A DNA stretch of 64,000 bases from Neorhizobium sp. (GCA_028283725.1 JAPWKC010000003.1:310001-374000); one strand, 5' to 3'. Shown: positions 9,645 to 18,502, counted from the stretch's first letter. Program-made: numbers and translations. The notes: generated by a model not told the origin, from the letters alone.

Positions 9645-10586
9645 TCAGGCAGGCGTCTGCTGGATGCGGCCGGCATTCGGGCGGCGCAGGTTGAAGAGGT
9701 TGCCGGCAAGGATGAGTGCGGCACCGACGGCCATCAGGGCATCGACCCCTTCGGCATAGAGGAGATAGCCGATCAGCGCCGAGAGCGGCACGCGCAGGTA
9801 ATCCATCGGCATCGCCACCGTTGCATCGGCATGCTGGAGCGCCTTGGCCATGCAGAAATGCGCAAACGTGCCGGAAAAGGCGATGACGAAGATCCACGGC
9901 CAGATCGATGCCGAGGGCCAGATCCAGACGCGCAGCGCCGGGATGAGGCCGATTGCCGACTGGATGATCAGCATCCAGAAGATGATCTTCGTCGCACTGT
10001 CGGTGCGGGTGAGAAATTTCGTCATGATGAAGGAAATCGCGAAGAAGAACGCGGCGCCGAGCACGATCAGGTGGCCGGGGTTGAGCGGGGCCGCACCCGG
10101 CTTCAGGATCAGAAGCACGCCGGCAAGACCGAAGCCGATCGCCACACCCTTTCGCCATGTCAGCCGTTCGCCGAGAAAGAAGGCGGCCATCAAGGCGGCC
10201 CAGATCGGCGCGGTGAACTCGATGGCGATCACTTGCGCCAGCGGGATCAGCGTCAGGCCCATCAGCCAGGCGAATTGGCCGATATAGTGGGCGAGGTTGC
10301 GGCCGATATGGCTCTTGAGGACGGGGGTGCGCATCGCCTTCAGGCCGCCTTCGCGAAAGACGAATGGCAGAAGCATGAAGAAGGCGATCACCGAGCGCAT
10401 TTCCATCACCTGGAAAACGTCGATTTCCTTGGTGATGACACGGCCCGAGACCGCCATCAGAAGAAGAAGGGCGATCGACGCCATCATCCAGGCCGCAGCT
10501 CTGGCCGTCGATGGGGCCGTCGATGGGATTGTCGGCGGGACTGTCGGCGGGGTGTCCGACGGCGCGGTCGATTGCTGCAGGTTCAC
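9645..10586 (-). CDS. DMT-family (EamA) transporter
   Basis: A 313-residue membrane protein with about ten hydrophobic segments arranged as two EamA repeats, the pattern of drug/metabolite transporters (RhaT/YdcZ-like). Such proteins move small metabolites across the inner membrane; the substrate cannot be read from sequence. The N-terminal tail is unusual: residues 12-28 are built from a Pro/Thr/Ser four-residue unit encoded by a 12-bp tandem repeat (10504-10563). It converges on the DUF1003 gene with only 11 bp between the stops. Confidence 0.85.
   Translation of the reverse strand: MNLQQSTAPSDTPPTVPPTIPSTAPSTARAAAWMMASIALLLLMAVSGRVITKEIDVFQVMEMRSVIAFFMLLPFVFREGGLKAMRTPVLKSHIGRNLAHYIGQFAWLMGLTLIPLAQVIAIEFTAPIWAALMAAFFLGERLTWRKGVAIGFGLAGVLLILKPGAAPLNPGHLIVLGAAFFFAISFIMTKFLTRTDSATKIIFWMLIIQSAIGLIPALRVWIWPSASIWPWIFVIAFSGTFAHFCMAKALQHADATVAMPMDYLRVPLSALIGYLLYAEGVDALMAVGAALILAGNLFNLRRPNAGRIQQTPA
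10504..10563. repeat. 12-bp tandem repeat in the N-terminal coding region of the DMT transporter
   Basis: Five consecutive 12-bp units; the first two are identical (gccgtcgatggg) and the third and fourth differ at one position (attgtcggcggg, actgtcggcggg). The period is four codons, so copy-number change would add or remove a PST/PPT-type tetrapeptide without a frameshift. Confidence 0.75.
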
Positions 10587-10711
10587 GAGCCTCTCCTCCC
10601 GGCGCGGTATGCTTTTGTCGATCGTCTATATTGCTTCGCGCGGTAAAGGGAATGTCCTTTGCGCGTTTTTCTTGTCGCGGCGAAGTGGCGGTGCGGGTAC
10701 TGCTGCGGCGA

Positions 10712-12782
10712 TCAGCGCCACATTCCCCGCATGCGCGCCGTCACGTCGATCCTCACCTGCTGGCGGTGCTGGCGCTCTGCATCCGACATCGGTGCGACGA
10801 CCGGCCAGGTCGTGGTCTCGAAGAATTGCAGCAGCGTTGCCGGAATGAAGCGGGAGCGCGAGGCATAGACATGCCTGTCGCCCTGCGCATGCTGGCCGTG
10901 GACGAAGAAACGCTGCGGCGTGATGACGTGGAGATGATCCTTCGCCCGCGTCATCGCCACATAGAGCAGCCGGCGCTCCTCCTCGATCTCGGCCGTCGAG
11001 CCGACGGCCGAGATCGGAGGGAATGCAGCCATCGACGCAGTTCAGCAGAAATACCGAGCGCCATTCCTGCCCCTTGGCCGAATGGATGGTCGAGAGGATC
11101 ATGTAATCCTCATCGAGAAGCGGTACGCCGGCCTGATCGCTCGTCGCATCGGGTGGGTCGAGCGTCAGTTCGGTTAGAAAGCGCTCGCGCGAGGCATAGC
11201 CGGAGGCGATCTGTTCGAGTTGCAGAAGGTCGGCCTGGCGCGTCTCGGCATCCTCGTGGATGCGGTTCAGATGCGGTTCGTACCATTGCCGCGCAAGGCC
11301 GATTTCCGCCGGCCAGCCCTCGCTCCTGCGGATGGCGCCGAGCATCTCGACGAAGCCCGGCCAATCGGCGCCGGATCGTGGCGGAGAGGGGATTTCCTGC
11401 AATGCCGCCAGCGGCTCGGGATCGGCTGCGATCGCATCCAGTATCTTGCCGGCGGTCTGCGGGCCGATGCCGGGGATGAGCTGCATCAGGCGAAAGCCGG
11501 CAACCCGGTCGCGCGGGTTCTGGGCAAAGCGCAGCGCCGCCAGCATGTCCTTCACATGGGCGCTATCCAGGAACTTCAGGCCGCCGAACTTGACGAAGGG
11601 AATGTTGCGGCGGGTCAGCTCCACTTCCAGCGTCCCCGAATGGTGGGAGGCGCGAAAGAGCACGGCCTGGCTTTTCAGCGTCATGCCGGTCTCGCGGTTT
11701 TCCAGCACCTGCTCGACGATGTAGTTGGCCTGCTCTGCCTCGTCCTTGACGGTGACGAGGCGCGGGCGCTCGGCCGATTCCCGGTCTGTCCAGAGGTTCT
11801 TGGTGAAGCGTTCGCGGGCAAGCTCGATGACGCCGTTGGCGGCGGCCAGAATGGTCGTTGTCGAGCGGTAGTTGCGGTCGAGCGTGATGATAGCGGCCGG
11901 CGGGTCGAAGGTCGCTGGGAAATCGAGAATGTTGCGGATGGTCGCAGCGCGGAACGAGTAGATCGACTGCGCGTCGTCGCCGACGACGGTGAGCCCGACG
12001 CCACCCGGCTTCATCGCCATCAGGATCGAGGATTGCAGCCGGTTGGTATCCTGATACTCGTCGACGAGAACATGGTCGAAGCGGGCGCCGACATCTTCTG
12101 CAATCGACGGCTCGCTCATCATCTGCGCCCAGTAGAGGAGCAGGTCGTCGTAATCGAGGACGTTCTGCGTCTGCTTGGCCTCGACATAGGAGGCGAAGAG
12201 CTCGCGCAGCTGCTGTTGCCACGCCTGGCACCAGGGAAAGCTTGCCTTCAGCACCTCGTCGAGCGGTGTCTCGGAATTGACCGCGCGGGAGTAGATCGCC
12301 AGGCATGTGCCCTTGGTGGGGAACCGGCTTTCCATCTTCGAGAAGCCAAGCTCGTGGCGCACGAGGTTCATCAGGTCGGCGGAATCCTCGCGGTCGTGGA
12401 TGGTAAACTCGCGGTCGAGGCCGATCTGTTCGGCATAGAGGCGCAGAAGCCTTGCGCCGATGCCGTGGAACGTGCCGGCCCAGGCGAGCGCGTCGGTCAT
12501 CACCCCGGCATTGGCGCCGAGCACCTGTTTGCAGATACGCTCCACGCGGCGGCCCATTTCGGAGGCCGCCCGGCGGGAAAAGGTCATCAGCAGGATGCGG
12601 CGCGGATCGGCACCCGAGACGATGAGATGCGCCACCCGGTGGGCAAGCGTGTTGGTCTTGCCGGACCCGGCGCCGGCGATGACCAGAAGCGGGCCGGCCG
12701 AACCGCCATTCGCCACGTCCGATCCATGTTCGACGGCGCGACGCTGGGCGTCGTTCAGCTTTTCGAGATAGGCGACTGGCAT
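10712..12782 (-). CDS. UvrD/Rep-type ATP-dependent DNA helicase, interrupted by a frameshift
   Basis: A superfamily 1 3'-5' helicase. Seen in the first frame: Walker A GAGSGKT (Lys42), motif II VDEYQDTN, motif III GDDAQSIYSF and motif V STIHSAKGQEW. After about 11007 the frame is lost; motif VI (RLLYVAMTRAKDHL) and the rest of the C-terminus continue in another frame to the stop at 10712. One extra base at the GG of 11006-11007 explains it; repaired, the product is about 689 residues, normal for the family. Unrepaired, the first frame runs out of homology to 10626 and lacks motif VI. The start is taken as MPVAYLEKLN (12782); two more in-frame starts up to 12812 come from a 15-bp repeat. Confidence 0.85.
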
Positions 12783-12823
12783 GGGAGCGACTGGTATGGA
12801 GGCGGCTGGCATGGAGGCGACTG
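12771..12823. repeat. 15-bp tandem repeat spanning the helicase start codon
   Basis: About 3.5 units of a 15-bp repeat (agcgactggtatgga and close variants). Read on the minus strand each unit holds a CAT/CAC-type triplet, so the helicase start is reiterated: MPAAS-IPVAP-MPVAY. The repeat lies exactly over the translation start. Confidence 0.75.
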
Positions 12824-13050
12824 ATGGTCCCTATCCGGTTCAAGCGGGGATGTTCCCGATGTGTTCGTATCAGCAATAGCTGATTCGCGCCGCGGCGGAA
12901 AATCGCGTTGACCGTGGGGCGATCCGTTTTCCCCTGCATGAGGGGTTCCGGCAGGTGCCTGCGGAATATTTTGGAACACGCGCCGCACCCTATGGAACCT
13001 TGGAACCTTTGATCACGTTATCGCGGCATCAACGTGAAGGGACATATTCC

Positions 13051-13224
13051 ATGCTGAAATGGGCACTCATTTTCCTCGTCATTTCGCTGATTTCGGGCTT
13101 TCTCGGCTTCTCCGGCATTTCGGCCGCGACAGCTACGATCGCGAAATTCCTGTTCTTCCTGTTCCTGATCGTCTTCCTGGTCTTCCTGGTTCTGGCGCTC
13201 ATGGCCGGTAGCGCGGTGATGTAA
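13051..13224 (+). CDS. DUF1328 small membrane protein
   Basis: A 57-residue protein made of two hydrophobic segments joined by a short Gly/Ser/Ala turn ([15 protein letters not shown]), the pattern of the DUF1328/YtjA family. It starts at ATG 13051 with GAAGGGA upstream. Its function in the inner membrane is unknown. It is transcribed alone, divergently from the helicase gene; a candidate terminator follows. Confidence 0.85.
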   Translation: MLKWALIFLVISLISGFLGFSGISAATATIAKFLFFLFLIVFLVFLVLALMAGSAVM

Positions 13225-13268
13225 CCGGCGACTGCGACCGCGCACGAGATACAGGCAAACCAGATGCA

Positions 13269-13303
13269 GCCGTCGGCAGGTGAACAACCGGCCGGCGGCT
13301 TTT
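13269..13303 (+). terminator. Possible terminator after the DUF1328 gene
   Basis: An 8-bp GC-rich stem (13269-13276 with 13292-13299, one G-U pair) is followed by four T. The loop is long (15 nt), so this is only a moderate candidate. Confidence 0.4.
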
Positions 13304-13334
13304 CCGTTTCAATACAACGTTTTGCGGAGACGCT

Positions 13335-13592
13335 TCACTGCGTATGGACGATGAGATTGGACGGGTGTTTCTGGGCATAGACGAGAAGCGACCAGACGAC
13401 CGGGCCGAGCAGCATATGCTCGTGGTGCCGATGCGGGATCGCATCGCCCTTGTCGACGACGATCTCGTCGCCACAGGCCTTGCATCTGTAGATGCCGGCA
13501 TTGGTGACGATCTGCCCCGGAAGGCAATCCTGATCGAAGGCTCGGGACGATGCCTCGACGATATGTGCGGAATATTTGTATTGCGCCATCAT
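13335..13592 (-). CDS. Small conserved-type protein with Cys/His motif
   Basis: An 85-residue acidic-to-neutral soluble protein. A compact block near residues 36-59 contains YRCKACGD followed by IPHRHHEH, which would suit a zinc site of CxxC plus His type, but no family is recognised with certainty. No signal peptide or membrane segment. It stands alone, convergent with the DUF1328 gene. Coding is supported by codon pattern and the coherent motif; function unknown. Confidence 0.6.
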   Translation of the reverse strand: MMAQYKYSAHIVEASSRAFDQDCLPGQIVTNAGIYRCKACGDEIVVDKGDAIPHRHHEHMLLGPVVWSLLVYAQKHPSNLIVHTQ

Positions 13593-13719
13593 GGCCTCCG
13601 TTCATATGCGCGAGAGCTTACAAACGGAAAGTAACCAAGAAGTTGCCAAAACGGCACAAATACACGCATGGCAAGCGGCGATATCGGGACAATCGGCCAC
13701 TTTTCTGACGCACCACACG

Positions 13720-13748
13720 AAAAAGGGGCGGGCCTTGTATGCCGCCCC
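13720..13748 (-). terminator. Terminator downstream of the small lipoprotein gene
   Basis: On the minus strand a 7-bp stem GGGGCGG/CCGCCCC with a 10-nt loop is followed by TTTTT. It lies 53 bp after the stop of the 13801-13959 gene. Confidence 0.7.
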
Positions 13749-13800
13749 CTTCAATGCCGGGTCTGACGTCTGCTGTCGTTGATCTGCTGCGCGAGCCGAA

Positions 13801-13959
13801 TCAGAGCGTAACCGGCTGGTCCTGCTGGCCGCCATTGCCATGAACGATCGACGGGACGATCGTATCGTTGAAGCGCCGGTTGCCATCGGTATTGCATCCC
13901 GCAAGCGCCGCGCAGGTTAGCCCGAGGGCGGCCACCGAGAGAATGAGCTTTTTCGTCAC
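13801..13959 (-). CDS. Small putative lipoprotein (copy 1 of a tandem pair)
   Basis: A 52-residue protein with a GTG start (13959) preceded by GGAGT. The N-terminus is a lipoprotein signal (KK, hydrophobic run, lipobox LAGC with Cys22), leaving a mature peptide of about 31 residues containing RRFNDTIVPSIV. A second gene just upstream encodes a clear paralogue with the same layout and core (RFN-T-VPSIV). The role at the envelope is unknown. Confidence 0.65.
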   Translation of the reverse strand: MTKKLILSVAALGLTCAALAGCNTDGNRRFNDTIVPSIVHGNGGQQDQPVTL

Positions 13960-14006
13960 GTCATGAACTCCTGCCGCGAACCTGGGGCGGCGGCTTCTGG
14001 ATTGCA

Positions 14007-14162
14007 TCAATAGATCGGGGTGGGGTCGCCGCCGCCATGCTGCTGGACGATCGATGGCACCTGCGTGCCGTTGAAGCGATGCTGCCCATCGCTGGCGCAA
14101 CCCGATAGAGCGGCCGCGATCATGCCGACCAGCACGAGCGGCAGAAGGATATTTTTCGTCAT
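14007..14162 (-). CDS. Small putative lipoprotein (copy 2 of a tandem pair)
   Basis: A 51-residue protein read directly from the minus strand: ATG at 14162, signal MTKNILLPLVLVGMIAAA, lipobox LSGC (Cys22), then a short mature part with HRFNGTQVPSIVQQHGGG. It is the paralogue of the adjacent downstream gene; both start MTKK/MTKN and share RFN-x-T-x-VPSIV. The spacing between the two is 47 bp, so they may be co-transcribed. Function unknown. Confidence 0.62.
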   Translation of the reverse strand: MTKNILLPLVLVGMIAAALSGCASDGQHRFNGTQVPSIVQQHGGGDPTPIY

Positions 14163-14310
14163 GTGTTGAACTCCGTTCATGAAAGCTCAAATCGGCTCTC
14201 GAAGCGCTTCGTGCAAGGCCTGCGTGTGAGGGAAGTGCCGGTGCTCACGCGCTCGTTACCACGGCCTCCGACAGTGCCTTTTTCAGCGCGCCTGTCTTTG
14301 GGGCAAAATG

Positions 14311-14343
14311 GAAAAGGGCTCAGCGATTTCTCGCTAAGCCCTT
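14311..14343 (-). terminator. Terminator of the tRNA-Val transcript
   Basis: On the minus strand a 7-bp stem (AAGGGCT/AGCCCTT), a one-base mismatch and a further 5-bp stem with a 4-nt loop are followed by TTTTCC. It begins 11 bp after the CCA end of the tRNA. Confidence 0.8.
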
Positions 14344-14354
14344 GAAAATTCGAA

Positions 14355-14429
<75 letters not shown>

Positions 14430-14534
14430 ACTCGATGACGGCGCATAGACCATAGGCTGATCCGGCCGTCAACTGGTTTTTCGGAGAAATTTGAAGGTTT
14501 TTTGAAACCCCCTTATTTTCCGGGTTTCTCGCCG

Positions 14535-14897
14535 TCAGGCAGCGAGAAGCTTGTTCACTTCGTCCACAAGGTCACGCAGGTGGAAGGGCTTGGAAAGCAC
14601 TTTCGCATCCTTCGGAGCCTTCGAATCGGAGTTGAGCGCCACCGCCGCAAAGCCGGTGATGAACATCACTTTCAGATCCGGATCGAGTTCGGTTGCGCGA
14701 CGCGCCAGCTCGATACCGTCCATCTCCGGCATGACGATGTCGGTGAGGAGCAGCGAGAAGGGCTCTTCGCGCAGTCTGTCGTAAGCACTGGCGCCGTTAT
14801 CGAAGGAGATAACCTTGTATCCCGCCTTCTCAAGCGCTTTCACGAGAAAGCGGCGCATGTCGTTGTCGTCTTCGGCGAGAAGGATTTTGGGGAGCAT
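14535..14897 (-). CDS. cpdR: Response regulator CpdR
   Basis: A single-domain receiver protein of 120 residues. The acidic pocket (AEDDND), phospho-acceptor Asp53 in LLTDIVMPEMDG, the Thr/Ser site (FITGF) and Lys in LSKPFH are all present; the C-terminus ends LLAA. The sequence and the neighbours match rhizobial CpdR, which in Caulobacter and Sinorhizobium guides ClpXP proteolysis and polar localisation during the cell cycle, controlled by phosphorelay. ATG at 14897 is used; a longer TTG start is unlikely. It is divergent from the N-formylglutamate amidohydrolase gene, as in other rhizobia. Confidence 0.92.
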   Translation of the reverse strand: MLPKILLAEDDNDMRRFLVKALEKAGYKVISFDNGASAYDRLREEPFSLLLTDIVMPEMDGIELARRATELDPDLKVMFITGFAAVALNSDSKAPKDAKVLSKPFHLRDLVDEVNKLLAA

Positions 14898-15075
14898 CGT
14901 CGGGACCGTTATCCGTGTATTCAATTGTTCGTGTGAAGCTCACCCTGCCAAGTTGCGGTAAATATCCGTTTAATGGGGGTGGAAGCAGGTTCGGTGGGGT
15001 ATACATAGTATGGACTTGGCGCCGGGCAACTGGCAACATGACGCATTCCACTAGTTCCTCACATGGTAAAGCAGA

Positions 15076-15960
15076 ATGGATTGCATGGGCGACGATTGCG
15101 AGCATTTCGAGGTTCGGCAGCCCGCCACGCAAACAATTCCCTTCGTTTTCAACTCCCCCCATAGCGGAAATCGCTATCCGCAGAGCTTTCTTGCGGCAAG
15201 CCGGCTTGATTCGGTGGCGATCCGCCGTTCGGCCGATCATTTTGTGGACGAGCTCTATGCGGATGCGCCGGAGCTCGGTGCGCCGCTTCTCGCGGCGCAT
15301 TTCCCGCGCGCCTATCTCGACGTCAATCGCGAGCCTTACGAGCTCGATCCCCGGATGTTCGACGGCCCGCTTCCCTCTTACGCCAATATCGGTTCGATGC
15401 GGGTGGCCGGCGGGCTCGGCACCATTCCGCGCATCGTTGCCGAAAATATGGAAATCTATCGGCAGAAGGTTCCGGTCGCGGATGCGATCGAGCGGATCGA
15501 GACGATCTACAAGCCGTATCACGCCTGCCTGCGCCGGCTGATCGCGGCAACCCATGTGCAGTTCGGGCTTTCGGTGCTGATCGACTGCCATTCGATGCCG
15601 GGCAATATCAGGCTGTCCGGCTCGGATCTCCGGCCGGATTTCATCATTGGCGACCGTTACGGCACCAGCGCGTCGGCTGAGTTGTCGCGGGCCGCGCTGC
15701 ATTTTCTCGACAGTCTCGGCTTTGCTGCCGTGCGCAACAAGCCGTATGCGGGCGGGTTCATCACCGAACATTACGGCCGCCCGGTGCGGGGGCTGCACGC
15801 GCTGCAGATCGAGATCAACCGCTCTCTCTATATCGATGAGACGACGATGGAGAAGAAGCCGCAATTCGAGCTGATCGCCGCAGCACTTTCGGCCTTCATG
15901 CGGCAGATGGCTGATTTCGTTTCGGATTTCTCCGCCGACGGCGCGCTCGCCGCCGAATAA
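15076..15960 (+). CDS. N-formylglutamate amidohydrolase family protein
   Basis: A 294-residue protein of the FGase family. Typical motifs are visible: FNSPHSGNRYP near the N-terminus, RSADHFVDELY, YLDVNREPYELD, and DCHSMPG at about residue 173. The family hydrolyses N-formylglutamate in histidine catabolism, but no hut genes are nearby, so the substrate here is uncertain. It is divergent from cpdR and is followed by the MmgR-type sRNA on the opposite strand. ATG at 15076 or 15085 are both possible. Confidence 0.85.
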   Translation: MDCMGDDCEHFEVRQPATQTIPFVFNSPHSGNRYPQSFLAASRLDSVAIRRSADHFVDELYADAPELGAPLLAAHFPRAYLDVNREPYELDPRMFDGPLPSYANIGSMRVAGGLGTIPRIVAENMEIYRQKVPVADAIERIETIYKPYHACLRRLIAATHVQFGLSVLIDCHSMPGNIRLSGSDLRPDFIIGDRYGTSASAELSRAALHFLDSLGFAAVRNKPYAGGFITEHYGRPVRGLHALQIEINRSLYIDETTMEKKPQFELIAAALSAFMRQMADFVSDFSADGALAAE

Positions 15961-16042
15961 CGGTTTCCCCGAATTTTGCCTCGAGGCACTTTCCTCGCGC
16001 CGGCCTGCGGGCGCTGCCGCTTGCTTTCCCAAAAAAAGGACA

Positions 16043-16118
16043 AAAAAAACCGCGCTCTACGCGCGGCTAAGTCTAGGGAGGAAACACCCAAGGAGGGTAT
16101 TTACAGTCAAAGACTGTG
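16043..16118 (-). ncRNA. mmgR: MmgR/alpha-r8-type small RNA (suhB RNA motif)
   Basis: On the minus strand a short transcript of about 76 nt can be outlined. It begins near 16118 with a hairpin ACAGTC-TTT-GACTGT, continues through a single-stranded stretch holding two CCTCC anti-Shine-Dalgarno blocks (CCCTCCTTGGG and TTTCCTCCC), and ends in a stem CCGCGC/GCGCGG (16050-16066) followed by eight T. Size, architecture and position between the amidohydrolase and the inositol-monophosphatase-like gene match the rhizobial MmgR sRNA (Rfam suhB motif), a regulator linked to PHB storage in Sinorhizobium. Identification is from memory of the family, not from a covariance search. Confidence 0.8.
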
Positions 16119-16124
16119 GTTCAC

Positions 16125-16153
16125 ACATTACGCCTGACTGCTCAAATGTCAAG
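16125..16153 (-). promoter_or_regulatory. Promoter of the MmgR-like sRNA
   Basis: On the minus strand CTTGACA (16153-16147) matches the rhizobial -35 box; after 16 bp follows TAATGT (16130-16125) as -10. Initiation would fall near 16118, which agrees with the first hairpin of the RNA. Confidence 0.65.
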
Positions 16154-16303
16154 CACATTTTTACTGTGATTAAATTTGCGTCATTTTTAAGCGTTGTGCT
16201 GGCTTTTTCGTCATTGCCAGCTGCGTTGCAATCGGTTTGGGGCAGTTCCCTTTGCCGGTGCGAATGTCTAGAACGTCTGGCAGTGACAAATGCGGAGGTT
16301 TGC

Positions 16304-17078
16304 ATGCTGCCTGATCGTGCCTTTTTCGATTCGCTCGCCGAAGCGGCGAAAGCCGAGACTTTGCCGCGGTTTCGCGTCGGGGCCTCCGTCGTCAACAAGG
16401 AACAGGGCGGGTTCGATCCGGTAACGGAAGGCGACCGCGGCGCCGAAACGGCGATCCGGGCGATGATCGAGGCCAGATTTCCACAGCACGGCATTCTCGG
16501 CGAGGAGCATGGCAGCGTCGGGCTCGAGCGCGAGCATGTCTGGGTGATCGACCCGATCGACGGAACGCGGGCCTTCATTTCCGGCCTGCCGCTCTGGGGC
16601 ACGCTGATCGGCCTGCAATCGAACGGCGTTGCCAAGATGGGGATGATGGACCAGCCGTTTACCGGCGAGCGCTATTTCGCCGATGGCAGCCAATCCTGGT
16701 ATCGCGGTCCCGATGGCGAGCACAAGATTTCTGTGCGCGGCTGCGAGAGCCTGTCGGACGCCATCCTGTTCACCACCTCGCCGCATATCTTTACCCCCGA
16801 CGAGCTTGCCCTTTATCAGTCGGTGGAAAGCAAGGTCCGGCTGTTTCGCTACGGCTGCGATTGCTATGCCTATGTGCTGCTTGCCGCGGGCCATATCGAC
16901 CTCGTCATCGAAAGCAGTCTGAAGCCCTACGATGTCGGTGCGCTGATCCCGATCGTCGAGCAGGCCGGCGGCGTCATCACCACATGGGACGGCGGCCGGC
17001 CGGAAGGCGGGTGGCAATATCATCGCGGCCGGCAGCAAGGCCGTGCATGCGCAGGCATTGGCGCTTCTCAACGGATAA
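16304..17078 (+). CDS. hisN: Inositol-monophosphatase-family phosphatase (histidinol-phosphatase type), 3' frameshift
   Basis: A Mg-dependent phosphatase of the IMPase fold, about 257 residues when repaired. Motifs: GEEHGS (metal-binding Glu), WVIDPIDGTRAFISG (metal site) and KPYDVGALIPIVEQAGG near the C-terminus. The family includes HisN histidinol-phosphatase; which substrate is used here is inferred. ATG 16304 has GGAGG upstream. After PEGG the frame breaks at the GGG of 17009-17011; removing one G restores GNIIAAGSKAVHAQALALLNG and a stop at 17078. Without repair the frame runs on to 17188 as unrelated sequence across the end of the convergent hydrolase gene. Confidence 0.82.
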
Positions 17079-17103
17079 TCAGGCGCAGCCGAGATGGCGG
17101 CTT

Positions 17104-18093
17104 TCAGGCAGCGGTTTCCGACATGTCGATGCCGCCGTCGAGACCCGGCATGAACGCGCCGATCGCAGCCATCGCCTGGGTGCGGTAGACATCGCGATCC
17201 TGAAACAGTTCGTGGCGGCCGCCGGTGACGGTGATGAGCTGGGCGGCGCGGAAATTGCGCGACAGTTCTTCCTGGGCGCCATAGGGGACGAGCCCGTCGA
17301 GAACCGGCGCGATCAGAAGCGTCGGTATGGTGATCTTCGTCAGGTGGCGCTGATCGCGCACGCGGTCTGCCGCCTTGAAGGTTTCGTGCAGCCAGCGGGC
17401 CGTCGGGGGGCCGAGATGCAATTCGGGATGCGCCAGCATGAAGCCGGTATTGCGCTCGAAACGGCGTCGATCGGAGGTCAGCGGATTGTTCTCGAACGGC
17501 CGCAGCGAACGATTGCCGCCAAGCGCAAGGCTGCCGAAACCCGTCCAGCTGGCGGTGCCGGCGACGGTGCGGATCAGCCGTTCGGGAATGCCCTGGCCCG
17601 ACAGCGCGATATAGGGCGCCAGAAGCGCCATGCGACTGATGCGATTGGTGAGCCGCGGCGCGGCAGACAGTGCGATCAGCGCGCCTGTCGAGTGGCCGAC
17701 GAGGAAAAACGGCATCCTGGCATCCGGCAGGACGATCTTTTCGAGAAAGAGTTCGAGGTCGCGCTCGTAATCGGAAAACCGGCGCACATGGCCGTGGCGC
17801 ATGTTGCGGCCCAGCCGGTCGGAACCGCCCTGACCGCGCAGGTCGAAGGTCGCGACCCACAGGCCCATGGCGTTGAATTCGCGGATCGTCTCGTAATATT
17901 TCTCGATCGCCTCGTTGCGGCCCTGCAGGAGCACGATCGTGCCGGTCGCCGGCACGCGGCTCGAGCGGAAGATCGCATAGCGCAGGCGCGTGCCACGATG
18001 ACCCTCGAAATAGCCCGCCGTCGCATCCTCGGGCATGGCGCTGCCCGGCATGGGATAAAGGATGGTGCGGGGGCTTTTGTCTGCGTCGCTCAT
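17104..18093 (-). CDS. Alpha/beta hydrolase, lysophospholipase/monoglyceride-lipase type
   Basis: A 329-residue alpha/beta hydrolase of the serine aminopeptidase S33/lysophospholipase group. The nucleophile elbow GHSTG lies at about residue 152-156, the probable acid is the Asp of APVLDGLVP and the His is in GGRHELFQD near the C-terminus. There is no signal peptide. Rhizobial homologues are usually labelled lysophospholipase (PldB-like), but the substrate is not proven. It converges on hisN with 25 bp between the stops. Confidence 0.85.
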   Translation of the reverse strand: MSDADKSPRTILYPMPGSAMPEDATAGYFEGHRGTRLRYAIFRSSRVPATGTIVLLQGRNEAIEKYYETIREFNAMGLWVATFDLRGQGGSDRLGRNMRHGHVRRFSDYERDLELFLEKIVLPDARMPFFLVGHSTGALIALSAAPRLTNRISRMALLAPYIALSGQGIPERLIRTVAGTASWTGFGSLALGGNRSLRPFENNPLTSDRRRFERNTGFMLAHPELHLGPPTARWLHETFKAADRVRDQRHLTKITIPTLLIAPVLDGLVPYGAQEELSRNFRAAQLITVTGGRHELFQDRDVYRTQAMAAIGAFMPGLDGGIDMSETAA

Positions 18094-18469
18094 GGTGCCT
18101 ATGGCACATCAGCGGCCGGGCAAGGTCAAGACAAAACATCGTCTGTCCTGCCCGTGTCATCGCCCAACAGGGCGGCGCATCTTCGCGCCATGCGGGTATC
18201 GGGTGCCGGCCTTGGGGACGCTTGGAAAAAAGAGGCCGGGATCGGCCACTTAGGGAAACGAACCGATCCCGGCAAAGTGCGACTGAAGGGAAGGGACGAA
18301 CCGTCTTCAGCCAGGGGAGGGCGATACGCCTCCCTATGATGCCGTTCTATCCGGCTGCAGGTGAATGGCGTCGGAACCGGGTGTTCATTTGGCGTTCAGG
18401 GCGGCGGGCGGGCGAAAACCTTGCTGATCCGGGGCTTTTATCACCCACGCGGATTGTCCTGCGAAAGGT
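18094..18469. other. Intergenic region between the hydrolase and hsp20
   Basis: About 375 bp without a convincing gene. Short open frames are present, but none shows a ribosome-binding site plus coding pattern. The right end contains the hsp20 promoter. Confidence 0.5.
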
Positions 18470-18498
18470 CTTGAAGCGGCCAAATGCAATGCCCATCT
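18470..18498 (+). promoter_or_regulatory. Candidate RpoH (sigma-32) promoter of hsp20
   Basis: CTTGAA (18470-18475), a 16-bp spacer and CCCATCT (18492-18498) fit the alphaproteobacterial heat-shock consensus (CTTGAA - about 16-17 - CCNATNT). Initiation near 18503 would give a leader of about 100 nt, the usual size of a ROSE element. Confidence 0.7.
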
Positions 18499-18502
18499 GA
18501 GT

